A DNA stretch of 64,000 nucleotides from Maribacter aquimaris. Lineage in GTDB: Bacteria > Bacteroidota > Bacteroidia > Flavobacteriales > Flavobacteriaceae. This document shows positions 54,603 through 62,300 of this stretch, in pieces. The DNA lies in contig NZ_JABTCF010000010.1 in NCBI RefSeq assembly GCF_014596745.1, positions 124,001 to 188,000 of the forward strand, written 5' to 3'. A program made the translations under genes and the position numbers. How positions within the stretch are numbered: position 1 is the first letter of the stretch; each line of letters begins with the position of its first letter. A model generated the notes under the pieces. It searched no databases. It worked only from the letters and a program-made list of their open reading frames with translations, and was not told the origin of the DNA.

Positions 54603-54748
54603 GCCGTCCATAGCGCATTTCACTTTAGTGAAAGCGGCCTGGACGGTGTGGCCGTGATTTTTATTTGCTTTCGTCAATGTGGGTCTTGACAAAGTGGCCA
54701 TGCTGCGGCTGGCTTCTCTAAGCCAAGGTATACCATACCTTGGTTTTT
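54603..54748 (+). ncRNA. Candidate structured noncoding RNA
   Basis: An outer stem GCCGTCCA (54603-54610) with TGGACGGT (54640-54647) encloses an inner stem TTTCACT/AGTGAAA (54618-54624, 54627-54633), extended by CGC/GCG with a one-base bulge. A second stem GTCAA/TTGAC (54673-54690) and a weaker GCCA/TGGC stem follow, then an intrinsic terminator (54723-54748). It is more GC-rich than its surroundings and overlaps no credible ORF. It could equally be a mobile repeat unit; there is no family match I can name. Confidence 0.35.
54723..54748 (+). terminator. Intrinsic terminator without an upstream gene
   Basis: CCAAGGTAT (54723-54731), loop ACC, ATACCTTGG (54735-54743) and TTTTT (54744-54748). 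A perfect 9-bp stem plus T-run on the plus strand. No ORF ends nearby, implying an RNA transcript ends here. Confidence 0.7.
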
Positions 54749-55166
54749 CGGCCTTGTTTCTTTTTTATTCATCGGCATGTCTATTGTTTTTTAACGGTAT
54801 TCATGAATGCTATGCATTTGAGGCAATGCAAAAAAGAACAGAACACGAACTGCGGGATAGTTTATGCCTTCTTTTTCCAATTCACCCCCAACCTTTGGGA
54901 TTGACCCACAAACCCTTCTAAAATTTCAGATCAGCCCGTACTTTTCCTATGGAATCTCTAGAATCGGTTGCAAATAAGTGTACCCATAATCCGATAAATA
55001 GTCCTTTGGTCCGGCAAGTTGTTTTTTGTATGGAAAACGGTTGTCGGAGATTCTGGGCACTTTATCCAAACTTTCCCCGATAACCGAAAAACAAGGGCTT
55101 TTCAACGTTTTGTGAACCTGTTAAGCCTTCGATTGGAGTTAAATTTATGTAACCCAAATCGTTATT

Positions 55167-55424
55167 ATGAAAGCTTTTTTAACCTTGACTTTTGTTCTTT
55201 TCATCACTTTAACCGCGCAAGCCCATAACACAAATACCAATGATACAGTGGAGCCTATTCAAATGGATATTGTTCTGGATAGTGGGGTTGACGATTCTGC
55301 TAGTGTTAAGGAAATTAAAATCACTACGGGGAAAAGTATTGCGCGCTTATACAAGTTCAAAAATTCAAGAGTAAAGAAAGCTTTGACTTTTACTACTAAA
55401 AAGGACAAACCTAAACTATCCTAA
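55167..55424 (+). CDS. Small secreted protein with lysine-rich C-terminal motif (copy 2)
   Basis: An 85-residue protein with signal peptide MKAFLTLTFVLFITLTAQAH and C-terminal YKFKNSRVKKALTFTTK then DKPKLS, paralogous to the protein at 53841. The middle differs and is acidic (DIVLDSGVDDSASVKE), so the protein is acidic then basic. Downstream, inverted AAACAGG/CCTGTTT sequences flank a T-run (55427-55461) and could end the transcript or let it run into the 36-codon ORF. Confidence 0.8.
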   Translation: MKAFLTLTFVLFITLTAQAHNTNTNDTVEPIQMDIVLDSGVDDSASVKEIKITTGKSIARLYKFKNSRVKKALTFTTKKDKPKLS

Positions 55425-55479
55425 AAACAGGGGTTGGTTGTTTTTTTTAAAATCCTGTTTAATCTTAAACCTATAACCT

Positions 55480-55590
55480 ATGCTACTATTGATTTTATTG
55501 CTTCCGGTTGCTTTACTGATTTTGAATATGATAGTGTTCCCTAAAACGAAGGGCTTTTTACAGCCTTTGAAAGTGAGGGTCAAGAAATAG
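55480..55590 (+). CDS. 36-residue hydrophobic mini-protein
   Basis: Too short for routine ORF calling. ATG 55480: a hydrophobic first half (LLLILLLPVALLILNMIVF) and a basic tail (KTKGFLQPLKVRVKK), stop TAG 55588-55590. This is a single-pass membrane peptide with inside-positive charge. It lies 55 bp after the second small secreted protein. The frame could be chance, but composition and placement favour a real gene. Confidence 0.45.
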   Translation: MLLLILLLPVALLILNMIVFPKTKGFLQPLKVRVKK

Positions 55591-55627
55591 TCCCAATTCA
55601 ATTATAATTATCATTCAGAGGGACTAT
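55587..55627. repeat. 8-bp inverted repeat around the mini-ORF stop
   Basis: ATAGTCCC (55587-55594) and GGGACTAT (55620-55627) are perfect complements 25 bp apart, beginning in the stop codon of the 36-codon ORF. Possible weak terminator or repeat end. Confidence 0.6.
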
Positions 55628-55805
55628 CATGGGTCCGTTACAACCCGCTACGGCAATTAATGTTTTATTCCAGGTTGTGTAATTTGATAGTCCATTCTTT
55701 TCGTCATTGACCATGGTTTTTGCTTTTTTTAAAAAGGGCTTTACCATTATTAATGCGATATTTTGTACCTCCTAGGCGTATTACTTCATTATTCCGGATC
55801 AATTA

Positions 55806-57020
55806 TCAAGCAACGGCATTGAATTGCTTCCCAACTTCGTAGAATTCTATTATGTAGTTTGTGCCTTTTTTGGAAAGATCCTTACTAATGCTTCCTTTCA
55901 ATTGACGCGCCAGGTTATGGATTAATTTGAGTCCTAATGATTTGGTTGTTTTGTGGTCAATAGTATCGGGGAAACCGATGCCATTATCCCCTATACGTAA
56001 CTCATAACCATTGGTTTCATTTTGTCGTATGGAAATATTTATTTCCCCATCCTTTTGATCGGTTATGCCATATTTGAGTGCATTGGTAATCGCTTCGTTG
56101 ATCAATAGGCCCAACGGTATGGCCGTATCGATACCCAACTTGATATCGGGTATATCAATATTGAGTTTTATCTTGCTATCGGCACCTTTCAAAGAGCGAA
56201 TTAAAAATTCACTTAATTCCTGAACATAGGATTTGTACTCTATTTTGGAAAGGTCATCGCGCATGTACAACATTTCATGGACCATAGCCATTGAGATAAC
56301 CCTGTTTTGGCTGCTTTTCATGATGTTTTTCATTTTTTCATCTTGAATATTCCTCGATTGCAGGCTCAAAAGACTAGAAACGGTTTGTAGATTGTTCTTT
56401 ACCCGGTGATGTACTTCACGAAGCAAAGTTTCTTTTTCCTTGATCCGTTTTTCGATTTCATTACGCGATTTGTAGAGATTGTGATGTGCTTTCAAGAGGT
56501 TTTTCCCCAATACACCTCCTAAGAGATAGACCGAAAAAAGAATACTTAATAAGCTGAAGAGATTCCGTGACGCCTCAGGTACCACGTTGTAGGCTAGACT
56601 GTATTGGGGAAGACTCTCCAAGTACAACAGGCAGACAATGGACATATTGATATAAAGATAAACCTTGCCGTATAGCTTGGTAGTCACATACCCCGTGAAT
56701 ACAATAAGTGCCAGAACAAAAATAAACGGACTGTTTATTCCTCCACTAAAGAGGGTAATGAAGGTTCCGCTGATTAGGCCGGTAATTGAGGTGATATTGT
56801 ACGTGACAGTTAAATTATTGTGCCATTTAAAGGCTATGGTATTTATTAGGTTTATAACACCAAAACCCCAAAAGGCATAGGGCAGTATCTCTGTTATATT
56901 AAGAACATAAAGGCAAAGGAATCCAAGGATGATGGCGAATATTGAGGAGAAATAATTGACCCTCAATGTTAATTTGATCTTATCCTTTAAGCGATATTCA
57001 TCTTGTACGGATATTTTCAT
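55806..57020 (-). CDS. Membrane sensor histidine kinase, HisKA_2/LytS-like type, orphan
   Basis: A 404-residue protein: about six N-terminal hydrophobic segments to residue 170 (IFAIILGFLCLYVLNIT, FIFVLALIVFTGYVTTKLY, LFSLLSILFSVYLLGGVLG), then a short coiled linker and KETLLREVHHRVKNNLQTVSSLLSLQSR, the HisKA_2 H-box with the phospho-accepting His. The ATPase part shows GLLINEAITNALKYGIT (N box) and LRIGDNGIGFPDTIDHK (G box). No response regulator is adjacent, so its partner must lie elsewhere. Confidence 0.93.
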   Translation of the reverse strand: MKISVQDEYRLKDKIKLTLRVNYFSSIFAIILGFLCLYVLNITEILPYAFWGFGVINLINTIAFKWHNNLTVTYNITSITGLISGTFITLFSGGINSPFIFVLALIVFTGYVTTKLYGKVYLYINMSIVCLLYLESLPQYSLAYNVVPEASRNLFSLLSILFSVYLLGGVLGKNLLKAHHNLYKSRNEIEKRIKEKETLLREVHHRVKNNLQTVSSLLSLQSRNIQDEKMKNIMKSSQNRVISMAMVHEMLYMRDDLSKIEYKSYVQELSEFLIRSLKGADSKIKLNIDIPDIKLGIDTAIPLGLLINEAITNALKYGITDQKDGEINISIRQNETNGYELRIGDNGIGFPDTIDHKTTKSLGLKLIHNLARQLKGSISKDLSKKGTNYIIEFYEVGKQFNAVA

Positions 57021-57445
57021 GACTTGAATTTTTGGCTCATTAATAGAGAATTACATGTTCGTGTTGAAAGGTAATTCCTTATAATTTAATGTTATTTATG
57101 GTAAATCTAAATATGTTTTACAATTAAATCAACATCATTTCATGAAATATAAATGTTTTGTTCAACTTTTTAGCAAAAAAATTAAATAACGAGAGCTGCA
57201 ATTCGTGTAAAAACCGAGGGTATATCCTTTTTTTAGATCGGTTGGATTTTCATTCAGATTCTTTGATGTTGCTGATATAGAGGTTTATAACGGGAAGGGC
57301 CTATTTATGGGGTTCGTACATGGAGTATTGCAATACAATCCCATTCGTATACGGGATTGGGCATTTGGGTTTCTTTAATGATATTGTTTATTTGCAAAAA
57401 AAAAAGCGACCATTGGGTCGCTTTTTATAATTATTTTAATGGAAA
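57021..57445. other. Spacer between histidine kinase and secA
   Basis: About 425 bp, AT-rich, no credible ORF. It contains the secA terminator (57401-57426). The promoter of the histidine kinase (start 57020) should lie in its left part; no exact -7 match was seen. Confidence 0.6.
57401..57426 (-). terminator. Intrinsic terminator of secA
   Basis: AAAAAGCGACC (57401-57411) and GGTCGCTTTTT (57416-57426) form a perfect 11-bp stem with loop ATTG; A-run precedes it, giving a U-run on the minus strand. It starts 20 bp past the secA stop. Confidence 0.9.
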
Positions 57446-60400
57446 TCAGTCTTCAGTCAAAACCCAATCGCCATTATGGATCAACGGTTCCGCCTGTTTG
57501 TATTTCACGGTTTTACTTTCGCCCGACATCACATTTTTAATGGTGACACGGTCATTTCGTCCAATTTTAGGATGGTCACGGATAATGGTTTCCGTTATTT
57601 GTGGTCTTTGCCCTTGGGTTTGGCCAGCAGCCCTGTTTTGTGAGGCGAGTTCATCACTATTGGGGATTTCCTCCTTACTGGTCTGTAAATTTTCCTTAGG
57701 TCTTCTTACGTTTCCTGCATTTTGGATTTCATTCGGGTTTTCAGTTGGTAATTCCCCTTTGAATAGGAATGAAACCACTTCTTTGTTGACCTTGTCGATC
57801 ATACTCTTGAAAAGTTCAAAGGCCTCGAACTTGTAGATCAACAAAGGATCTTTTTGTTCATGGACGGCCAATTGTACCGATTGCTTCAATTCATCCATTT
57901 TGCGCAGATGGGTTTTCCATGCGTCATCTATTATGGCAAGTGTAATGTTCTTTTCAAAATCAGTTACCAATTGTTTACCATCACTTTCGTACGCTTCCTT
58001 CAGGTTGGTAACCACATTCAAACTCTTGATCCCATCGGTAAATGGTACCACAATACGTTCGAACTTGTTCGAGTTGTCCTCATAAACCTTCTTAATGACA
58101 GGAAATGCGGTTGCCGCATTGCGTTCCATCTTACCTTGATAAAACTCGTAAGCGGATTTGTAAATGGAATTTGCCAGTTCAGGTACGGTCATTTTTCCGA
58201 AATCGGCCTCGCTTATGGGTGAGGTTATCGAAAAGAATTTAATCAATTCGAATTCGAAATGTTTGTAATCCATGGCGCCCTTGTTGGACTCGGCAATAAC
58301 CTCACAGGTATCATAGATCATATTGGCAATATCGACCTTTAGACGCTCTCCCTGTAGGGCGTGGCGCCTTCTTTTGTATACCACTTCACGCTGTGCGTTC
58401 ATGACATCATCATACTCCAACAATCGTTTACGAACCCCAAAGTTGTTTTCCTCTACTTTTTTCTGGGCCCGTTCAATTGATTTTGTCATCATGGAATGTT
58501 GTATGACCTCTCCGTCTTCCAAGCCCATCTTGTCCATCATCTTCGCTACCCGGTCAGAACCGAACAAACGCATTAGGTTATCCTCCAAAGAAACATAGAA
58601 TTGGGAGCTTCCTGGGTCACCTTGTCGTCCTGCCCGACCTCTTAACTGTCTATCTACACGTCTTGAATCGTGGCGTTCTGTACCAATAATGGCCAAACCA
58701 CCCGCTTTTTTCACTTCCTCGGTCAGTTTGATATCCGTACCACGACCTGCCATGTTGGTTGCGATGGTAACCACGCCTGGATTACCGGCCTCTGCAACCA
58801 CATCGGCTTCTTTTTTATGCAGTTTCGCATTCAAAACATTATGGGGTACTTTTCGAATGTTCAACATTCGAGACAGTAATTCTGAAATTTCAACTGAGGT
58901 AGTACCAATCAATACAGGCCTTCCCGATTGTGATAACTTGGTCACCTCTTCAATAATGGCATTGTACTTTTCGCGTTTGGTCTTATAGATCAAGTCGTTT
59001 CGGTCATCCCTGGAAATTGGACGGTTTGTTGGGATCTCCATCACATCCAATTTGTAAATTTCCCAAAATTCCCCAGCTTCCGTAACGGCAGTACCTGTCA
59101 TACCTGACAGTTTCTTGTACATTCTGAAATAATTCTGGAGGGTAACTGTAGCGAAGGTCTGTGTCAGTGCTTCGATCTTCACATTTTCCTTTGCCTCAAT
59201 GGCTTGGTGTAATCCGTCAGAATAGCGACGCCCATCCATAATACGACCGGTTTGCTCATCAACGATCAAAACCTTATTTTCCATGACCACATATTCCACA
59301 TCTTTTTCAAAAAGGGTATATGCCTTTAACAATTGGCTCATGGTATGTATGCGTTCACTCTTTATCGTGAAGTCCTTAAAAAGCTCTTCCTTGAGTTCAG
59401 CTTCTTTTTCAATATCGAGGTTCTGACTTTCAATTTTTGCTATTTCACCGCCAATATCAGGCATAACAAAGAAATCCCTATTCTGTTCCCCAGAGATATA
59501 ATCGACACCCTTATCGGTCAATTCAATCTGATTGTTCTTCTCATCGATAACAAATAGGAGGTCTTCGTCAACCTTGGGCATTTCCCTATTGTTATCCTGC
59601 ATATAGTAGTTCTCGGTTTTCTGCAACAATTGCTTGATACCTTCCTCACTCAAATATTTGATCAAGGCCTTATTTTTAGGTAATCCCCTAAAGACCCTTA
59701 ATAGTAGGAACCCACCTTCCTTGGTGTCACCTGCAGCAATTGCTTTTTTTGCCTCAGCCAATACACCGGTCAAATGTTGCCTTTGCTTTTGGACGATATC
59801 ATTGACTTTGGGTTTGAGTTCGTTGAATTCATGGCGATCCCCTTCAGGAACAGGTCCCGAAATGATCAATGGGGTACGTGCATCATCGACCAAGACAGAA
59901 TCGACCTCATCGACAATCGCATAATGTTGTGGTCTTTGCACCAAGTCAGCAGGTGTATGCGCCATATTGTCCCTTAGGTAATCAAAACCAAATTCGTTAT
60001 TGGTGCCATAGGTGATGTCAGCGTTATAAGCCGCCCTACGTCCTTCGGAGTTGGGTTTGTGATGATCTATACAATCAACGGAAAGTCCGTGGAATTCAAA
60101 TATAGGGGCCATCCAGGCACTATCCCTTTTTGCCAAGTAATCGTTTACCGTCACCAAATGGGCGCCATGGCCAGAAAGTGCATTTAAATACATAGGTAGG
60201 GTAGCGACCAGGGTCTTACCTTCACCTGTTTGCATCTCCGCGATCTTACCTTGGTGAAGGGCGATACCACCGATGAGCTGTACATCGTAATGAACCATAT
60301 CCCATGTAACTGCTTTTCCGGCAGCATCCCATGAGTTTTTCCAGATAGCCTTGTCACCATCCAAGGATACATAATCCTTACTTCCAGATAATTTTCTATC

Positions 60401-60808
60401 AAACTCCGTTGCGGTAACTTCAAGGGTTTCATTGGCTACAAATCTCTTGGCTGTTTCCTTGACTACGGCAAAAGCTTCTGGTAGAATATCGTTCAAGGTT
60501 TTTTCGGAAATTTTATAAGCCTCTTCCTTAAGTTTGTCTATTTCGGCATAAATATCCTCGTTCTTGTCAATATCGGTAGAGTTGTGTACCTGCTCGGTCA
60601 ACTCGTTAATCTTATCGTCCAATTCCTTGCAATCGGCCTTTATTCTTGCTTTGAATTCATCAGTTTTGGCCCTGAGTTCATCGATACTCAAACCTTCCAA
60701 TATGGATTCAAATGATTTTATCTGCTTAAGGATAGGTTGTAGCTCTTTAACATCTTTCTTTGATTTGTCCCCTACAAATGCCTTCAGCACTGAATTTATA
60801 AAACTCAT
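57446..60808 (-). CDS. secA: Preprotein translocase ATPase SecA
   Basis: Motor of Sec export at the inner membrane. The 1,120-residue protein is long, as expected for Bacteroidota. Walker A MQTGEGKTL at about 192-200, LVTVNDYLAKRDS, FDYLRDNMA, AIVDEVDSVLVDDARTPLIISGP (DEAD-type Walker B), YKLSGMTGTAVTEAGEFWEIY, LIGTTSVEISELLSRML, IATNMAGRGTDIKL and RQLRGRAGRQGDPGSSQFYVS are all intact. A Bacteroidota-type insertion follows the DEAD region. No C-terminal zinc CxCxC motif is seen; it ends NGDWVLTED. Transcribed alone. Confidence 0.98.
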   Translation of the reverse strand: MSFINSVLKAFVGDKSKKDVKELQPILKQIKSFESILEGLSIDELRAKTDEFKARIKADCKELDDKINELTEQVHNSTDIDKNEDIYAEIDKLKEEAYKISEKTLNDILPEAFAVVKETAKRFVANETLEVTATEFDRKLSGSKDYVSLDGDKAIWKNSWDAAGKAVTWDMVHYDVQLIGGIALHQGKIAEMQTGEGKTLVATLPMYLNALSGHGAHLVTVNDYLAKRDSAWMAPIFEFHGLSVDCIDHHKPNSEGRRAAYNADITYGTNNEFGFDYLRDNMAHTPADLVQRPQHYAIVDEVDSVLVDDARTPLIISGPVPEGDRHEFNELKPKVNDIVQKQRQHLTGVLAEAKKAIAAGDTKEGGFLLLRVFRGLPKNKALIKYLSEEGIKQLLQKTENYYMQDNNREMPKVDEDLLFVIDEKNNQIELTDKGVDYISGEQNRDFFVMPDIGGEIAKIESQNLDIEKEAELKEELFKDFTIKSERIHTMSQLLKAYTLFEKDVEYVVMENKVLIVDEQTGRIMDGRRYSDGLHQAIEAKENVKIEALTQTFATVTLQNYFRMYKKLSGMTGTAVTEAGEFWEIYKLDVMEIPTNRPISRDDRNDLIYKTKREKYNAIIEEVTKLSQSGRPVLIGTTSVEISELLSRMLNIRKVPHNVLNAKLHKKEADVVAEAGNPGVVTIATNMAGRGTDIKLTEEVKKAGGLAIIGTERHDSRRVDRQLRGRAGRQGDPGSSQFYVSLEDNLMRLFGSDRVAKMMDKMGLEDGEVIQHSMMTKSIERAQKKVEENNFGVRKRLLEYDDVMNAQREVVYKRRRHALQGERLKVDIANMIYDTCEVIAESNKGAMDYKHFEFELIKFFSITSPISEADFGKMTVPELANSIYKSAYEFYQGKMERNAATAFPVIKKVYEDNSNKFERIVVPFTDGIKSLNVVTNLKEAYESDGKQLVTDFEKNITLAIIDDAWKTHLRKMDELKQSVQLAVHEQKDPLLIYKFEAFELFKSMIDKVNKEVVSFLFKGELPTENPNEIQNAGNVRRPKENLQTSKEEIPNSDELASQNRAAGQTQGQRPQITETIIRDHPKIGRNDRVTIKNVMSGESKTVKYKQAEPLIHNGDWVLTED

Positions 60809-61118
60809 AATTTATTACTATTATATGATTGAAAGTTGCGGAAATCGATTTCTTTCAATTTTTTAAACGCTCTATTATATTAAAAACCTTTTTAAAAGAA
60901 TATTTCAAGGATAAAGCAAAAGGTGTTCCAGTTTTTGATAGATCAAAAGGAATGCCCGAGATACTGCCAAATTTACCGAGAAAAAGTCCAAGGTATTTTA
61001 TTTCACTGCGAAGGTAACATTTTGAATGCTAATTTCTTTCTTTTTATCTGGTCAGTAATTATAATAAAATCATAAAAAAAAGCCTCCGAAGAGACTTTTT
61101 TTACGTGTTTGATTTTAT
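60809..61118. other. Spacer between secA and the DUF2795 gene
   Basis: About 310 bp. No ORF found. The promoter of secA should lie near 60,820-60,860 on the minus strand, but no exact TAnnTTTG was recognised. The right end carries the DUF2795 terminator. Confidence 0.6.
61074..61103 (-). terminator. Imperfect terminator after DUF2795 gene
   Basis: AGCCTC (61081-61086), loop CGAA, GAGACT (61091-61096) with one mismatched pair, A-run on the left and T-run on the right. It begins 16 bp past the stop at 61119. Confidence 0.55.
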
Positions 61119-61343
61119 TTAATATTCATCCTCGTTCCAGAGGTAATCTTCCTCTGTGGGATAGTCTGGCCAAATTTCTTCGATGGACTCGTATATTTCA
61201 CCACCTTCTTCTTCCATAGATTGTAAATTTTCTACAACCTCCAAAGGTGCTCCAGTCCGAATCGAATAATCGATAAGCTCATCTTTGGTCGCCGGCCAAG
61301 GTGCATCGCTTAAATAGGATGCTAGTTCTAAAGTCCAATACAT
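61119..61343 (-). CDS. DUF2795 family small protein
   Basis: A 74-residue acidic cytosolic protein: WTLELASYLSDAPWPATKDELIDYSIRTGAPLEVVENL is the DUF2795 core, with an acidic tail (EEIWPDYPTEEDYLWNEDE). Function unknown. It has the best promoter in the window and its own terminator, so it is transcribed alone and probably highly. Confidence 0.9.
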   Translation of the reverse strand: MYWTLELASYLSDAPWPATKDELIDYSIRTGAPLEVVENLQSMEEEGGEIYESIEEIWPDYPTEEDYLWNEDEY

Positions 61344-61369
61344 TTTAGTAGTTTAATTTTTAATTTTTG

Positions 61370-61399
61370 CAAAAGTAATTTTTATCCTGAAATAGCCAA
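61370..61399 (-). promoter_or_regulatory. Consensus Bacteroidota promoter of the DUF2795 gene
   Basis: Minus strand: TTG (61397-61399), exactly 19 bp, then TACTTTTG (61370-61377). This is a perfect match to the TTG-N19-TAnnTTTG pattern of the Bacteroidota primary sigma factor. The -7 element lies 26 bp before the ATG at 61343. Confidence 0.8.
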
Positions 61400-61455
61400 G
61401 TTATTTTGCAATTATTTAGCTATAATAGTTTGATAACGAATAAAATCGGGATTTA

Positions 61456-62031
61456 TTAGCCTTTCTTTTCGGGAATCCATTTGATTTCATCCGCCTTTAG
61501 GTCATTGGACAATTTCCGTGCCAAGACAAAAAGGAAGTCTGAAAGTCGATTTATGTATGACATGACATTTTCATCAAACGGCTCTTTTTCGAACAGTTCC
61601 GTGGCCATACGTTCGGCCCTTCGGCAAACGGTACGGGCAATATGACAGTATGACACGGTTGTGTGTCCCCCAGGGAGTATAAAGTGTGTCATCGGGGGTA
61701 GGGATTCATTCATGATATCCATCTCATTTTCCAGCAATTCAATGTCAGAAGCATCTATTTTGGGGATGTTCAATCGCTCTTTGCCGTTTTTAAGGATGGC
61801 TTTTTCAGGGTCTGTGGCTAAAATGGCACCGACGGTGAAAAGTTTATGTTGGATCAGGGAGAGTAAACTCTTGGTGTAGGTATCCATTTCCTGGTCGCGG
61901 ATAAGGCCTACCCACGCATTCAATTCATCAATGGTACCATAACTGTCGATTCTGATATGCTTTTTTGAAACTCGGGTGCCGCCAAAAAGGGCAGTCGTGC
62001 CTTTGTCTCCGGTTTTAGTGTAAATCTTCAT
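61456..62031 (-). CDS. Cob(I)yrinic acid a,c-diamide adenosyltransferase, PduO type
   Basis: Attaches the adenosyl group to cob(I)alamin. The 191-residue helical enzyme opens with MKIYTKTGDKGTTALFGGTRVSKKHIRIDSYGTIDELNAWVG (the ATP-binding signature) and has YCHIARTVCRRAERM and NRLSDFLFVLARKLS, all PduO-type landmarks. No other cobalamin gene is in the window. It follows a 51-codon membrane protein at 15 bp, likely on one transcript. Confidence 0.95.
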   Translation of the reverse strand: MKIYTKTGDKGTTALFGGTRVSKKHIRIDSYGTIDELNAWVGLIRDQEMDTYTKSLLSLIQHKLFTVGAILATDPEKAILKNGKERLNIPKIDASDIELLENEMDIMNESLPPMTHFILPGGHTTVSYCHIARTVCRRAERMATELFEKEPFDENVMSYINRLSDFLFVLARKLSNDLKADEIKWIPEKKG

Positions 62032-62046
62032 GTAGTGTTGTTGTTC

Positions 62047-62202
62047 CTAGGTTCGATTTTCTTTCTCTTTTTTGTCCTCATGGTGATACCCATCCATGAA
62101 TTTTTTCGATTTTCTTTCTTTGGATTTATTCCTGTTGACAATCATAAAAAACAAATATATGACGACAAGTACACCTAGAACCGAATAAATGGGATATTCC
62201 AT
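62047..62202 (-). CDS. 51-residue single-pass membrane protein
   Basis: Not long enough for routine calling. ATG 62202, stop TAG 62047-62049. MEYPIYSVLGVLVVIYLFFMIVNRNKSKERKSKKF: one hydrophobic helix from about residue 5 to 22, then a very basic stretch and a charged tail (HHEDKKEKENRT). It ends 15 bp before the PduO-type gene on the same strand. No known family is recognised; composition supports a real membrane peptide. Confidence 0.6.
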   Translation of the reverse strand: MEYPIYSVLGVLVVIYLFFMIVNRNKSKERKSKKFMDGYHHEDKKEKENRT

Positions 62203-62300
62203 AATTTTATACTTTGATTTCCCCTTTTTTGGAAATGCTGATTTTAACGGATGTTGCGAAACTTGGTACCGCAGAGTTCCTTCTGTATAAAGTTACGGGT

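Larger units (their letters stand above)
54117..55166. other. One-kilobase gene-poor region between the two small secreted proteins
   Basis: Contains no convincing ORF. Holds tandem repeats at 54182-54230, a candidate structured RNA with terminator at 54603-54748, and two further TTCATCG-type motifs (54284-54291, 54768-54775). An 80-codon frame at 54679-54921 runs through the hairpins and I treat it as chance. The rest is AT-rich without evident signals. Confidence 0.6.

Noticed and set aside
54679-54921. An 80-codon frame through the hairpin region
   Set aside because: It crosses two hairpins and the terminator, has no signal peptide or motif, and starts inside the structured element.
61074-61103. 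A second gene hidden antisense to DUF2795
   Set aside because: The dyad there is a terminator, and no open frame with a start exists.
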